From the NCBI RefSeq assembly GCF_036346875.1, contig NZ_CP107852.1:6076001-6140000 (forward strand): 64,000 nt of DNA. The letters run 5' to 3'. The first letter of the stretch is position 1, and every line of letters begins with the position of its first letter. Positions 50,016-58,105 of this stretch are shown here, piece after piece. The translations under genes and the position numbers were made by a program. Origin of the DNA: Nocardia sp. NBC_00508. Its GTDB lineage: Bacteria > Actinomycetota > Actinomycetes > Mycobacteriales > Mycobacteriaceae. Below the pieces are notes generated by a model, which was given only the letters and a program-made list of their open reading frames with translations, was not told where the DNA came from and made no database searches.

Positions 50016-52157
50016 ATGGCACGGGACTACGAGCCACCCGTACGGGAACGGGACGAGGACGCGCGCCGCAGACGGCCCGAGCAATCCGGCCGGGACGAGT
50101 GGGGACAGCGACCGTCGCGGCCGCGGCACCCCGCACGGGATTCGGCGCGGGTGAGCGGCGAGGACCGGTCGGGCGTCGAGACCTCCGACCGGCGCGCGGC
50201 GCGCGAAGCCGAGCGGCGCGCGCGAGCGGGCGCGGGCCGGTCCGACGGCGCGCGCCACGACCGCTCGCACGGTGAGCGCGGCTCCCGCGTTCCCCGCGAT
50301 GCGGCCACCGAGCGAATCCCCCGACGGCCGGATCGCACCGGTGCCAGGAACGGACGTGTGGCACGGCCCGCGAAGGTCGACTACACGGCCGACCGCGCCA
50401 TGGGAACCCCGTACCTGGACAAGGCGGCCCGCCGCGCGAAGGCGAAGGCGGATCGGCGTAAACAGTCCGGCCCTTCGCTGCTCGACGACGCCACCCGCGC
50501 CAAGCTGGAGATGATCGCCCGCGAGGGCAGCGGTCTGCGGGCGGCGTGGGCGCAGTTCCGGGTCCGCACCGACGACATCCGCCGCCGCAACTACGCGGCC
50601 AGGGCGGAGCAGACGATCGAGGACGGATTCGATCGCAGCACAGCGCAACTCACCGACCGCGGCTACGCGGGTCCGGGCGGCGGCCGGATGAACGTCGTCG
50701 GTCGGCCGGTCGAATACCGCGCCACCACCGCTCAGGTCGCCGGCTTGTGGCCGTGGTCGGTCGGCGCTGGTGCGCCGCTGATCGGCACCCCACTCGGCTC
50801 GCATCTGCACACCGGGGCTCCGGTCTGCTTCGACCCGATGAACTGGTTCATGCGCGGCAGCTTCATCACCGCTCCCAGCCTCTTCGTGCTCGGCCTCAAC
50901 GGTTTCGGCAAGTCCTCGCTGGTGCGCCGGATCGTGCTGGGCGGTATCGCGCAGGGGATCACGCCGTTGATCCTGGCCGACGTCAAACCGGACTACCGCA
51001 AGATGGTCGAGTTGGTCGGCGGTCAGGTGATCGACCTGGGGTACGGGCACGGCAAGCTCAACCCGCTCGCCGCGGGTGTGCTCGGCGCGGTGGTTCCGCG
51101 GCTGGAGGAGTTCCCGGCCCTGCAGTTGCAAGTGTTGCAGGACCTGCGCGCCAGGCAGGTGACGCTGATTGCCGGTCTGGTCGAACTGGTGCGCGGCGAC
51201 CGCGTCCGCGACTACGAGGAGACGCTGATCTCCACCGCTCTGCGCATCCTGTACCGGCCCGGCAGCGGGTACACGCCGGACAAGCCGCCGATCATGGAGA
51301 ACCTCCTCGACGTGATCGTCGGCGGCGGTGAGGAATTGATGCTGGACGCCGGAGCCGACAACTCGGACGAGTACCAGGAGGCGATCAAGGGGCTGCGCCG
51401 CTCGCTGCGCGCGCTCACCCAGGGCCCCTTCGGCGCGGTCTTCAACGGGCAGACCACCGTGCCGATCGACACCAGCGCGGTCGCGGTGTGCATGGACGTC
51501 TCGCACATCCCGACCGGCGACAAGAAGCTCAAGGCCGCGGTCATGCTGGCCTGCTGGGCCGACGGATTCGCCTCGGTCGAGGCCGCGCACGTGCTGGCCG
51601 ACGCGAAGCTCGGCCCGCAGCGCTATTTCCAGGTGGTGATGGACGAGCTGTGGCAGGTGCTCGGTCTGGGTGACTTCATGGTCGACCGTGTCGACGAGTT
51701 GACCCGACTACAGCGCGGCATCGCCACCGCGCTGATCATGATCAGCCATACCATCAAGGACCTGCAAGCACTCGGATCGGAAGCCGCCATCGCGAAGGCG
51801 CTCGGCTTCCTGGAGCGTGCGCGCGCCAAGATCTTCGGCGCGCTCCCGGCCGAGGAGATCAAACGACTCGACAGCACGGTTCCGTTCACATCGGCCGAGG
51901 AGGAGATGGTGACCGGATGGTCCGCACCGCAAGCGCTGACGGGCGAGGCGCTCAAGCCGGGACAGCAGCGGCCATCCCCGCCCGGCACCGGTAAGTTCCT
52001 GCTGAAGATCGGCGAGGACCGCAGGCCCGGCATCCCGTTCCACATGGAATTCACGCTGTCGGAGAAGGAAAGCGGGATACACGACACCAACCAGCGGTTC
52101 AGCGAGTTCACCGAATCGACCTCACGCGGAACGGATTCGCCGGGGAGCGCCGCATGA
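50016..52157 (+). CDS. VirB4-family T4SS ATPase
   Basis: A 713-residue cytosolic ATPase. Residues 1-130 are extremely Arg/Asp/Glu-rich and probably disordered. The RecA-like ATPase starts near 280: Walker A LGLNGFGKSSLVRR (about 293-302), Walker B VVMDELWQVLG (about 540-546), then the VirB4 motif ALIMISHTIKDLQALGSEAA. It lacks the usual N-terminal VirB4 domain, which SCO6880 probably supplies. It powers substrate transfer or pilus assembly in T4SS. The stop overlaps the next ATG (52154). Confidence 0.88.
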   Translation: MARDYEPPVRERDEDARRRRPEQSGRDEWGQRPSRPRHPARDSARVSGEDRSGVETSDRRAAREAERRARAGAGRSDGARHDRSHGERGSRVPRDAATERIPRRPDRTGARNGRVARPAKVDYTADRAMGTPYLDKAARRAKAKADRRKQSGPSLLDDATRAKLEMIAREGSGLRAAWAQFRVRTDDIRRRNYAARAEQTIEDGFDRSTAQLTDRGYAGPGGGRMNVVGRPVEYRATTAQVAGLWPWSVGAGAPLIGTPLGSHLHTGAPVCFDPMNWFMRGSFITAPSLFVLGLNGFGKSSLVRRIVLGGIAQGITPLILADVKPDYRKMVELVGGQVIDLGYGHGKLNPLAAGVLGAVVPRLEEFPALQLQVLQDLRARQVTLIAGLVELVRGDRVRDYEETLISTALRILYRPGSGYTPDKPPIMENLLDVIVGGGEELMLDAGADNSDEYQEAIKGLRRSLRALTQGPFGAVFNGQTTVPIDTSAVAVCMDVSHIPTGDKKLKAAVMLACWADGFASVEAAHVLADAKLGPQRYFQVVMDELWQVLGLGDFMVDRVDELTRLQRGIATALIMISHTIKDLQALGSEAAIAKALGFLERARAKIFGALPAEEIKRLDSTVPFTSAEEEMVTGWSAPQALTGEALKPGQQRPSPPGTGKFLLKIGEDRRPGIPFHMEFTLSEKESGIHDTNQRFSEFTESTSRGTDSPGSAA

Positions 52158-52462
52158 TGCCGCACCGGTCCTACCGCCGCGTCTCGCCCGAGGTGCGCGA
52201 TGCCGCGGTCGCGCAGGTCATCGCGCTCACGGGCAAGCTACGCAGCGAATCGGAGGCCTGTCGCGTGGTCGCCGAACAGATCGGAGTGCACACGAATTCG
52301 GTGCGGAATTGGGTGCGGGCCGCCGAAGGCCCCGGTCTGGAGCGCATGGACGCGACCGCGTTGCGGCGCAAAGTCGCTCTCCTGCAACAGCAATTGGCCG
52401 CCGCCGCCGAGATGAACCGCACCTTGGCCGACACCCTCAACGAAGCCCGGCGCCGGACGTGA
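52154..52462 (+). CDS. IS3-OrfA-like helix-turn-helix protein embedded in the operon
   Basis: A 102-residue protein. Residues about 8-62 (RRVSPEVRDAAVAQVIALTG, then AEQIGVHTNSVRNWVRAAEG) match the IS3-family OrfA helix-turn-helix; residues about 72-100 (ALRRKVALLQQQLAAAAEMN) form a leucine-zipper-like coil. No OrfB, terminal inverted repeat or target duplication is seen, and its ATG overlaps the VirB4 stop. It therefore looks like an OrfA-type protein recruited into the operon, perhaps as a DNA-binding or regulatory part. Confidence 0.75.
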   Translation: MMPHRSYRRVSPEVRDAAVAQVIALTGKLRSESEACRVVAEQIGVHTNSVRNWVRAAEGPGLERMDATALRRKVALLQQQLAAAAEMNRTLADTLNEARRRT

Positions 52463-52502
52463 AACACGCCTGCGCGCGGCATTCTGCCGAGGTGCGGCGG
52501 CG

Positions 52503-54164
52503 ATGAGCGGCAAGTCGGTGTTGTGGACGGCGCTCGGCGCGGTGCTCGGCCTGGTGACCATCGTGCTGGTCATCGTCATGCCCGCGGTGGACGACGCCTG
52601 CGAGGGTGGCTCGGTGCTCGGTTCGCAGTCGGCGCTGCCGCCAGGGGGTTACCCGCCGGGCGATCGGCGCGCCGCGGCGACCGCGAACCCCACTGCGACC
52701 CAGGCCAATCCGACCGCGACCGCGACGCCTTCATTGGCGGCGGGCGTCGGTCCACTGCGCCGCACCCTGCCGATGGCCGTCGGAACCTTCACCTTGTCGG
52801 ATATCTTCGGCTCGCGTGGGGGTGCGCACAGGGGCGTCGACCTGGCCGCGGCCGACGGCACCCCCATTTTCTCGGTGTCCGACGGCCGGGTCGTCGCCGC
52901 CGGTCCGGCGTCGGGATTCGGCAACTGGATCGTCGTGGATTCGGTGGACACCAACGGTCGTTCGTATTCGGCTGTCTACGGCCACATGTGGGACTCGGGT
53001 GTGCTGGTCCGCGCGGGCGATACCGTGACCGCGGGTCAGCACATCGGCGCGGTCGGCTCGGCGGGCGAATCCAGTGGTCCGCACCTGCATTTCGAGATCG
53101 TTCCGGGCGGCCGGTTCACCGGAGGACGCCAGATCGACCCGCTGCCCTGGCTGGACGGCGCGCCGACTCCGGATGTCGGTGGCGCGCATGCCTATTCCAG
53201 CGATCCACGGTGCAGCCTCGGCTTCGGCACCGCCGGTGGTGCGCTCGCCGCGGGCAAGGTGCCGCAGGAACTGGAGATCTGGTACCGCCGCGCGGGTTCG
53301 ATCTGCCCGCAGGTCACGCCGTCGCTGCTCGCCGCGCAGGGCAGGCAGGAGTCGGGTTTCCGGCGCGGCGCGATCTCGCCCGCGGGTGCCCAGGGCTTGG
53401 CCCAGTTCCTGCCGACCACCGCCGTGAGCATCAATCCCGACGATGGGCGGCCCTACGTGATCGATGCCGACGGCAACGGCATGGCCAGCGTGTGGGACGA
53501 CGGCGACGCGATCATCGGCCAGGGCCGCTACATGTGCGCGATCGCGCACAGGATCTTGCGGTGGCAGTCCGAAGGCAGAGTGCAGGGCGACGTCGTCGCG
53601 CTGACGCTGGCGGCGTACAACGCAGGCGAGGGCGCGGTGCTGGCCTCGGGCGGCATGCCGAACCAGGTTGCCGCACACTACGCCGAGACCCAGCCGTATG
53701 TGCGGAACATCCTCGCGATGGAGGCGCAATACCGTGCGCCGGGCTCGCTCGGCCGGTTCACGCCGGGGCAGGGCTCGTCAGGCGATCAGATCGCCGAAGC
53801 AGCGCACGAATGGCTCGGCACGCCCTACGTCTGGGGCGGCGGTGGGCCGCAGGGGCCCAGCGGCGGCGGATTGGACGGACCGGGTCTGACCTCGGCGGCG
53901 GTGTTCGCGGCATCCTCCGGCACGGTGACGCTGCCGCGCACGGCCGAACAGCAATGGGAGGCAGGTGTGGAGGTGCCGATGAGCAGAGTGCGGTCGGGGG
54001 ATCTGGTGTTCAGTTCGTTCGGGCCGCGCGGACCGGCGCTGGTCGGAATCTACACCGGAAACGGCCGGATGATCCAGTCGGTGCCGGGGGCGGACACGCG
54101 ATCCGCGGGTGGCGTCTCGGAAGTCGCGGTGCCGGGGGACGGACGAGCGCGGAGGGTGCTGTGA
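52503..54164 (+). CDS. cell-wall enzyme: M23 peptidase, SLT-type lysozyme and inactive NlpC/P60 domain
   Basis: A 553-residue membrane-anchored protein (helix about 7-28, then an Ala/Thr/Pro linker). The M23 endopeptidase domain (about 95-205) has its zinc ligands in HRGVDLA and SGPHLHFEI. The soluble-lytic-transglycosylase-like domain (about 265-400) has the catalytic Glu in AAQGRQESGFRRG and GAQGLAQFLPTTA. The NlpC/P60 domain (about 430-553) keeps GTPYVWGGGGPQG but reads LDGPGL where active members have DCSGL, and ALVGIY where they have HVGIY, so Cys and His are lost. It should open peptidoglycan for the secretion apparatus, like VirB1. Confidence 0.87.
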   Translation: MSGKSVLWTALGAVLGLVTIVLVIVMPAVDDACEGGSVLGSQSALPPGGYPPGDRRAAATANPTATQANPTATATPSLAAGVGPLRRTLPMAVGTFTLSDIFGSRGGAHRGVDLAAADGTPIFSVSDGRVVAAGPASGFGNWIVVDSVDTNGRSYSAVYGHMWDSGVLVRAGDTVTAGQHIGAVGSAGESSGPHLHFEIVPGGRFTGGRQIDPLPWLDGAPTPDVGGAHAYSSDPRCSLGFGTAGGALAAGKVPQELEIWYRRAGSICPQVTPSLLAAQGRQESGFRRGAISPAGAQGLAQFLPTTAVSINPDDGRPYVIDADGNGMASVWDDGDAIIGQGRYMCAIAHRILRWQSEGRVQGDVVALTLAAYNAGEGAVLASGGMPNQVAAHYAETQPYVRNILAMEAQYRAPGSLGRFTPGQGSSGDQIAEAAHEWLGTPYVWGGGGPQGPSGGGLDGPGLTSAAVFAASSGTVTLPRTAEQQWEAGVEVPMSRVRSGDLVFSSFGPRGPALVGIYTGNGRMIQSVPGADTRSAGGVSEVAVPGDGRARRVL

Positions 54165-54793
54165 GGGCCCGGGGGCTCGAACCCGCGCCGGCAGGGCTGC
54201 CGCGGCGTGGCGTGATGCGGCTAGCCTGGAAAGACAAAGCAAGTGCACGCGCGAAACTGGTGGTGATGCTGGTGCTGAGCGTCGCGGTGCTGGGCGCGGC
54301 ATGTGGCCGCGCGGACCGCGCGGACACGGGATCCGATGCGGCGCAGCCGGCTACGTCCACGACCCGTCTGCTCGAGGGCGTCCCCGCGCCGGACCCGGTG
54401 ACGCCCGACGGTGTCGCGGTCGCGGCGCTGCGGGCGGTCTACAGCTGGGAACCCGCCACCGAGACGCAGGGCGCGTCGCTGGCGCGGGCACGGAAGTTTC
54501 TCGGCCCCAGCTTGATTCGTATGCTGGATGCGGCGCCGACCGCGGTGGAGACCCCGAAGTCGACGCTGCAGTGGGCGGATTGGGCGAGGGAAGGGGCGCG
54601 TGTGGAGGCGTTCACTTTCGCGTCCGGCGAGAAGGCGCCGACTCTCACCGATCCGAACGTCCAGCAGTTCAAGATCGGGGTCGAGCAGACCGTCGTCTAC
54701 CCGAACGGGCGCAAGGAGCCGCTGCCGCCCGCCACGGTGATCGCCACCGTCGTGCGCACACCCGACGGCTGGCGGCTCGACGCGTTCCGCTGA
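54161..54793 (+). CDS. T4SS-operon lipoprotein (VirB8/NTF2-like outer domain)
   Basis: GTG 54161 overlaps the previous stop and has GGAGGG 5 nt upstream, so it is the likely start (210 residues); ATG 54215 (MRLAWKDKASARAK) would give a more usual signal length. Either way LVVMLVLSVAVLGAACG provides a good lipobox. The outer domain (AVAALRAVYSWEPATETQGA, then a strand ATVIATVVRTPDGWRLDAF) has the size and ending of NTF2-like periplasmic T4SS proteins. It lies between the wall enzyme and the coupling ATPase. Confidence 0.75.
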   Translation: MRARGLEPAPAGLPRRGVMRLAWKDKASARAKLVVMLVLSVAVLGAACGRADRADTGSDAAQPATSTTRLLEGVPAPDPVTPDGVAVAALRAVYSWEPATETQGASLARARKFLGPSLIRMLDAAPTAVETPKSTLQWADWAREGARVEAFTFASGEKAPTLTDPNVQQFKIGVEQTVVYPNGRKEPLPPATVIATVVRTPDGWRLDAFR

Positions 54794-54835
54794 CCACCCG
54801 CTTTCCCCACCGGACCGCCGACCCAGGAGGCACAC

Positions 54836-56671
54836 ATGGCGAAGAAGAAAAAGGTGACGGATCCGGCCATACCCGGACCCGACGCCAGCCTGATCCTGAT
54901 CTACGCCGGCTTCGCGGTCTTCGGAACCCTGTGGCTCGCGCTCCATCTGGGCAACATGCTCGCGGGCAGCCCACAGAAAGTCCCGGTCAACCCGATCGCG
55001 ATCGCCGCGGACCTGGCCAGGGGAAAGTTGCAGTGGCCAGGCGCGGCGACGGCGATCGTCCTGCTGGTGATCATGAGCGTGGTCGGCTATCTCGTGATCC
55101 GCAAGCAGCTGCAACAGCGTCAGTCCAAAGGCAGGCTGCCGGTCGACGACAAGGCCGACGTGATGGGTAACGGCGGCGCGATCACGATGCTCACCGAGGC
55201 GGGCGTCCGGGAGAAGGCCCAGCAGCTCGGTGTGAAACTCCCGAACGGCGGCGTTCCGGGCGTGCCGATCGGCGTCGGCGTGGCCGACGGGGTGATGCTC
55301 TACGGCTCCTACGAGGATCTGCACTTGGACATCTGGGGTCCGCGGCAAGGCAAGTCGACCTCCCGGGTGATTCCGGCGATCCTCACCGCGGTCGGGCCGG
55401 TGCTGGCCACCTCGAACAAGCGCGACGTGGTGGACGCCACCCGAGACGTCCGGGAGGCCAAGAGAAGTCCCACCTTCGTCTTCGACCCGCAGGGCGTCGC
55501 CGGCGAACTGCCGACCTGGTTCTGGGATCCGTTGTCCTGGGTGGATGCCAAGAGCGAAGGCTGCGAGATGCGTGCGGCGCGGCTGGCCGGGCACTTCGCC
55601 GACGGTGACGACGGCCGTGACACCAACACCGACGCGTTCTTCGATCCCGAGGCCGAGGACCTGCTGGCAGGACTGTTCCTCGCCGCCGCCGTCGGCGACC
55701 GCAATGGCAGCCGCCCGATCGTGCAGGTCTGGGAGTGGGTGACGAATCCGCAGGACACCGAGCCCATCGAACTCCTGCGCGCGGCCCGTCATCACTACAC
55801 GGCCTCCGGCCTCTCCTCGCAGTACAACACCGACCCACGGACCCGCAGTGGCATCTTCGGCACCGCCAAGAAGATGATCCGCTGCCTGAAGCTGTCGAAC
55901 GTGCACCCGTGGATCACCCGCGGCGGCGACCGCAGGGAGTTCGACGAGATGGAGTTCCTGAACCACAACGGAACGCTGTACAGCTTGTCGCTGGAGGGGC
56001 GCGGGTCGGCCGCGCCGCTGGTGAGCGCACTCACCGAGGCGGTGATCGACGTCGCTATGCGCAAGGCTTCGCAGTCCGCCGGAGGGCGACTGGCGATCCC
56101 GTTGCTCGCGGTGCTCGACGAGGCCGCGAACGTGGTGCGCTGGAAGGATCTGCCCAAGCAGTACAGCCACTTCGGCTCGCGCGGCATCGTCGTGATGACG
56201 GTGCTGCAGTCCTGGGCGCAGGGGGCTCGCTGCTGGGGTGAGAGCGGTATGAACGCGCTGTGGTCGGCGGCGAACATCAAGGTGCTCGGCAGCGGCGTGG
56301 ACGACACCAAGTTCCTGCAGGAGCGTTCGGACGTGCTCGGCGAATACGACGCGATCTCGCAATCGGTCTCCGAATCCAAAGGCGGCAAAAGCTATTCGCG
56401 CTCGCTGAGTTCGTCCAAGACGTTCACGGTCAACGCGCTGGCGACACTGCCGCGTGGCCGGGCCATCCTGTTCCCGTCCGGAGCGCCACCGGTGCTGCTC
56501 CGCACGGTGCCGTGGTGGGAGGGCGAGTACGCCGCCGACGTGAAGCAGTCCATCTCGCGGCATGATCCGGAACGCAAGACCGAGGTCACCGACTTGATCG
56601 GCTCGCCTTCGCTGGACAAGTCGACACCGCCGCCGGAGTACGGACCGATCGAGGAGGTGCGGCCACTGTGA
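54836..56671 (+). CDS. VirD4/TraG-family coupling ATPase
   Basis: A 611-residue membrane ATPase that brings substrates to the T4SS channel. Two N-terminal helices (about 16-40, SLILIYAGFAVFGTLWLALH, and about 66-88) precede the motor domain. Walker A DIWGPRQGKSTSRVIPAI lies near 165-180, Walker B LLAVLDEAANVVRWKDLP near 423-435, and a TraG-like AASN-type segment ALWSAANIKVLGSGVDDTKF follows. CAGGAGG precedes ATG 54836. In conjugation this protein recruits the relaxase-DNA complex; none is encoded in the window. The stop overlaps the next GTG. Confidence 0.9.
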   Translation: MAKKKKVTDPAIPGPDASLILIYAGFAVFGTLWLALHLGNMLAGSPQKVPVNPIAIAADLARGKLQWPGAATAIVLLVIMSVVGYLVIRKQLQQRQSKGRLPVDDKADVMGNGGAITMLTEAGVREKAQQLGVKLPNGGVPGVPIGVGVADGVMLYGSYEDLHLDIWGPRQGKSTSRVIPAILTAVGPVLATSNKRDVVDATRDVREAKRSPTFVFDPQGVAGELPTWFWDPLSWVDAKSEGCEMRAARLAGHFADGDDGRDTNTDAFFDPEAEDLLAGLFLAAAVGDRNGSRPIVQVWEWVTNPQDTEPIELLRAARHHYTASGLSSQYNTDPRTRSGIFGTAKKMIRCLKLSNVHPWITRGGDRREFDEMEFLNHNGTLYSLSLEGRGSAAPLVSALTEAVIDVAMRKASQSAGGRLAIPLLAVLDEAANVVRWKDLPKQYSHFGSRGIVVMTVLQSWAQGARCWGESGMNALWSAANIKVLGSGVDDTKFLQERSDVLGEYDAISQSVSESKGGKSYSRSLSSSKTFTVNALATLPRGRAILFPSGAPPVLLRTVPWWEGEYAADVKQSISRHDPERKTEVTDLIGSPSLDKSTPPPEYGPIEEVRPL

Positions 56672-57054
56672 CCGAACAGCAGCAACAACCGATGATCCAC
56701 GCGAGCGTGGTGGATTTCGTCGAGAACTACCTCAGCGTGGTCTACCGACGACAGGTCACCGATCTCAGCGACACGGTGTGGTGCCCGGAGTGGTGGCAGC
56801 ACGCCGAGGCGATCGCTCGGCTGGACGCGCTGTGGCGGGCCTGGGAACACTACCGCCTCGACGGTCGCACCGGCTTGAGCGTCTGGTTCCTGGATCACGC
56901 CGACCCGCACATGTCGAAGCTGTTCGACCCGAAGGGACCGTTCAAGTACTGCAGTGTGCGCAACGGCCATAAGGACATGCTCAACCCACTGCCGACGAAG
57001 TCGCCGCAGCACGGCATGTTCGGCGATCCCACGATCGGTGACTTCCGCACCTGA
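56668..57054 (+). CDS. DUF4913 protein
   Basis: A 128-residue soluble protein with the DUF4913 signature WCPEWWQHAEAIARLDALWR, then RTGLSVWFLDHADPHMSKL and GPFKYCSVRNGH. The family is confined to actinobacteria, often next to conjugation genes, and has no known function. GTG 56668 overlaps the VirD4 stop (GTGA), so it is the last gene of the coupled operon and may assist the coupling protein. Confidence 0.85.
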   Translation: MTEQQQQPMIHASVVDFVENYLSVVYRRQVTDLSDTVWCPEWWQHAEAIARLDALWRAWEHYRLDGRTGLSVWFLDHADPHMSKLFDPKGPFKYCSVRNGHKDMLNPLPTKSPQHGMFGDPTIGDFRT

Positions 57055-57098
57055 TCCATTGCGCGGCAGCGCTTCTCGCCGCTGCCCGTCGAAAGGCG

Positions 57099-57129
57099 AA
57101 CGCCCGCCGGGTAACTACCAGCGGGCGTT
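57099..57129. terminator. bidirectional terminator between operon end and convergent gene
   Basis: AACGCCCGC (57099-57107) and GCGGGCGTT (57121-57129) are perfect 9-bp arms around a 13-nt loop, followed by TTGTTCG. It closes the T4SS-like operon on the + strand and the coiled-coil gene on the minus strand. Confidence 0.75.
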
Positions 57130-57140
57130 TGTTCGTCCGA

Positions 57141-57689
57141 TTATCGGCTGCGCTCCAGGCCGCGGGATTCCTGTTCCCTCGCCCTGGTGACCGTCGGCGC
57201 CTCAGCGGGGCGATCGCGCACCGCCTCGCCCGGTGGTTGTGCCTGCCCGACTTCGATCAGCATCCGCACCGCGGCCAGCTCCGGCGCGACACCCATCTTG
57301 GCGAGATGGGCCGCGATCGCCATCCGGCGTTCCGCGGAGTCGTATTGCATGGCAGGCCTCGCGTTGGCGGCCGCGTTTGCGGCCATCCGCGAGGCCTCGG
57401 CTTGTGCGGAGAAGCGGTCCTTCTCCAGGGACACACCCTTTTCCGCGACCGGCTTCTCGATCAGCCGAGCCAGCTCGGTGTTGCGCGGATCCTTGGCCTT
57501 CGAGTCGCGGGCCTCCCGGACCTGCAGTTCTCTGGCCTCTTTGATGCGGGTCTCGGTGAGCTTGACTCGCGCTTCGACTTCCTTCTGACCACGCTCGCGG
57601 GTCTTCAAGGCAACGAGTGTCGCAAGCTGCAACATTGTCCTCATCATGGCCGCGGTTTCCCGGCCGATGTCGTCCAGTTCCTCGGACAT
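57141..57689 (-). CDS. charged coiled-coil protein of unknown function
   Basis: A 182-residue protein with no recognised family. Residues about 20-110 are an almost uninterrupted Lys/Arg/Glu/Ala-rich helix (ALKTRERGQKEVEARVKLTE, TRIKEARELQVREARDS). A small helical part, RMAIAAHLAKMGVAPELAAV, is followed by a Pro/Arg/Glu tail. No membrane segment. ATG 57689 is the most natural start (MSEELDDIGRETAAMMRT). It converges on the T4SS-like operon and shares its terminator; membership in the system is possible but unproven. Confidence 0.65.
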   Translation of the reverse strand: MSEELDDIGRETAAMMRTMLQLATLVALKTRERGQKEVEARVKLTETRIKEARELQVREARDSKAKDPRNTELARLIEKPVAEKGVSLEKDRFSAQAEASRMAANAAANARPAMQYDSAERRMAIAAHLAKMGVAPELAAVRMLIEVGQAQPPGEAVRDRPAEAPTVTRAREQESRGLERSR

Positions 57690-58105
57690 GGCTGCTCCCC
57701 GATGCTGCAGTGATCGCTATGGATGATGTGTGGTGCTTCGTCACGGACGCCGCCACGCGAACTGTAGTCCCGTGCAGCGGGTCCCGCCTGCAAACGTGGA
57801 CACCCGGAGTGCTCGCGGCGTGGCGCACACTCTCTACCAGGGCGGTCCTGTCGAGAGGGTGACTACGCTACGGGAACTCCTTGGTTCGAGGTTACCCGAC
57901 AAAGGTCGGCACAATCGAACGAGCGTGCCGCTTTTCAGCATATCTCGCACATTTCAGGCATACGTGGGGAACGCGCCGGATGATCTTCGGATTGAGGGTA
58001 ACCTAGCCGAAGAAAGGTTCACCTATCCTCGCTGGTGGCGGGAGTGCTCCATACCCGGCTCGGGCCCGCGGCCGGAGTTCGGCGGCGGGCCCGAGGGTTC
58101 GATAC
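57690..58105. other. intergenic region between coiled-coil gene and ppiB
   Basis: This 416-base gap has no convincing ORF. It contains AGGTTACCC near 57888 and its inverted copy GGGTAACCT near 57996, about 100 bp apart, in a locally AT-richer stretch (CGCTTTTCAGCATATCTCGC). The promoter of the minus-strand coiled-coil gene should lie here. The meaning of the repeat is unknown. Confidence 0.4.

Noticed and set aside
52154..52462. Insertion sequence of the IS3 family
   Set aside because: Only an OrfA-like gene is present, without OrfB, inverted termini or target duplication, and it overlaps the upstream gene's stop codon.
41562..57054. Integrative conjugative element or plasmid insertion
   Set aside because: No integrase, excisionase, relaxase, replication protein, tRNA or att-like direct repeat was seen at either edge within the window. 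Proof needs comparison outside the window.
57994..58012. IdeR/iron box at GAGGGTAACCTAGCCGAA
   Set aside because: Only part of the iron-box pattern is present and no downstream + strand gene exists.
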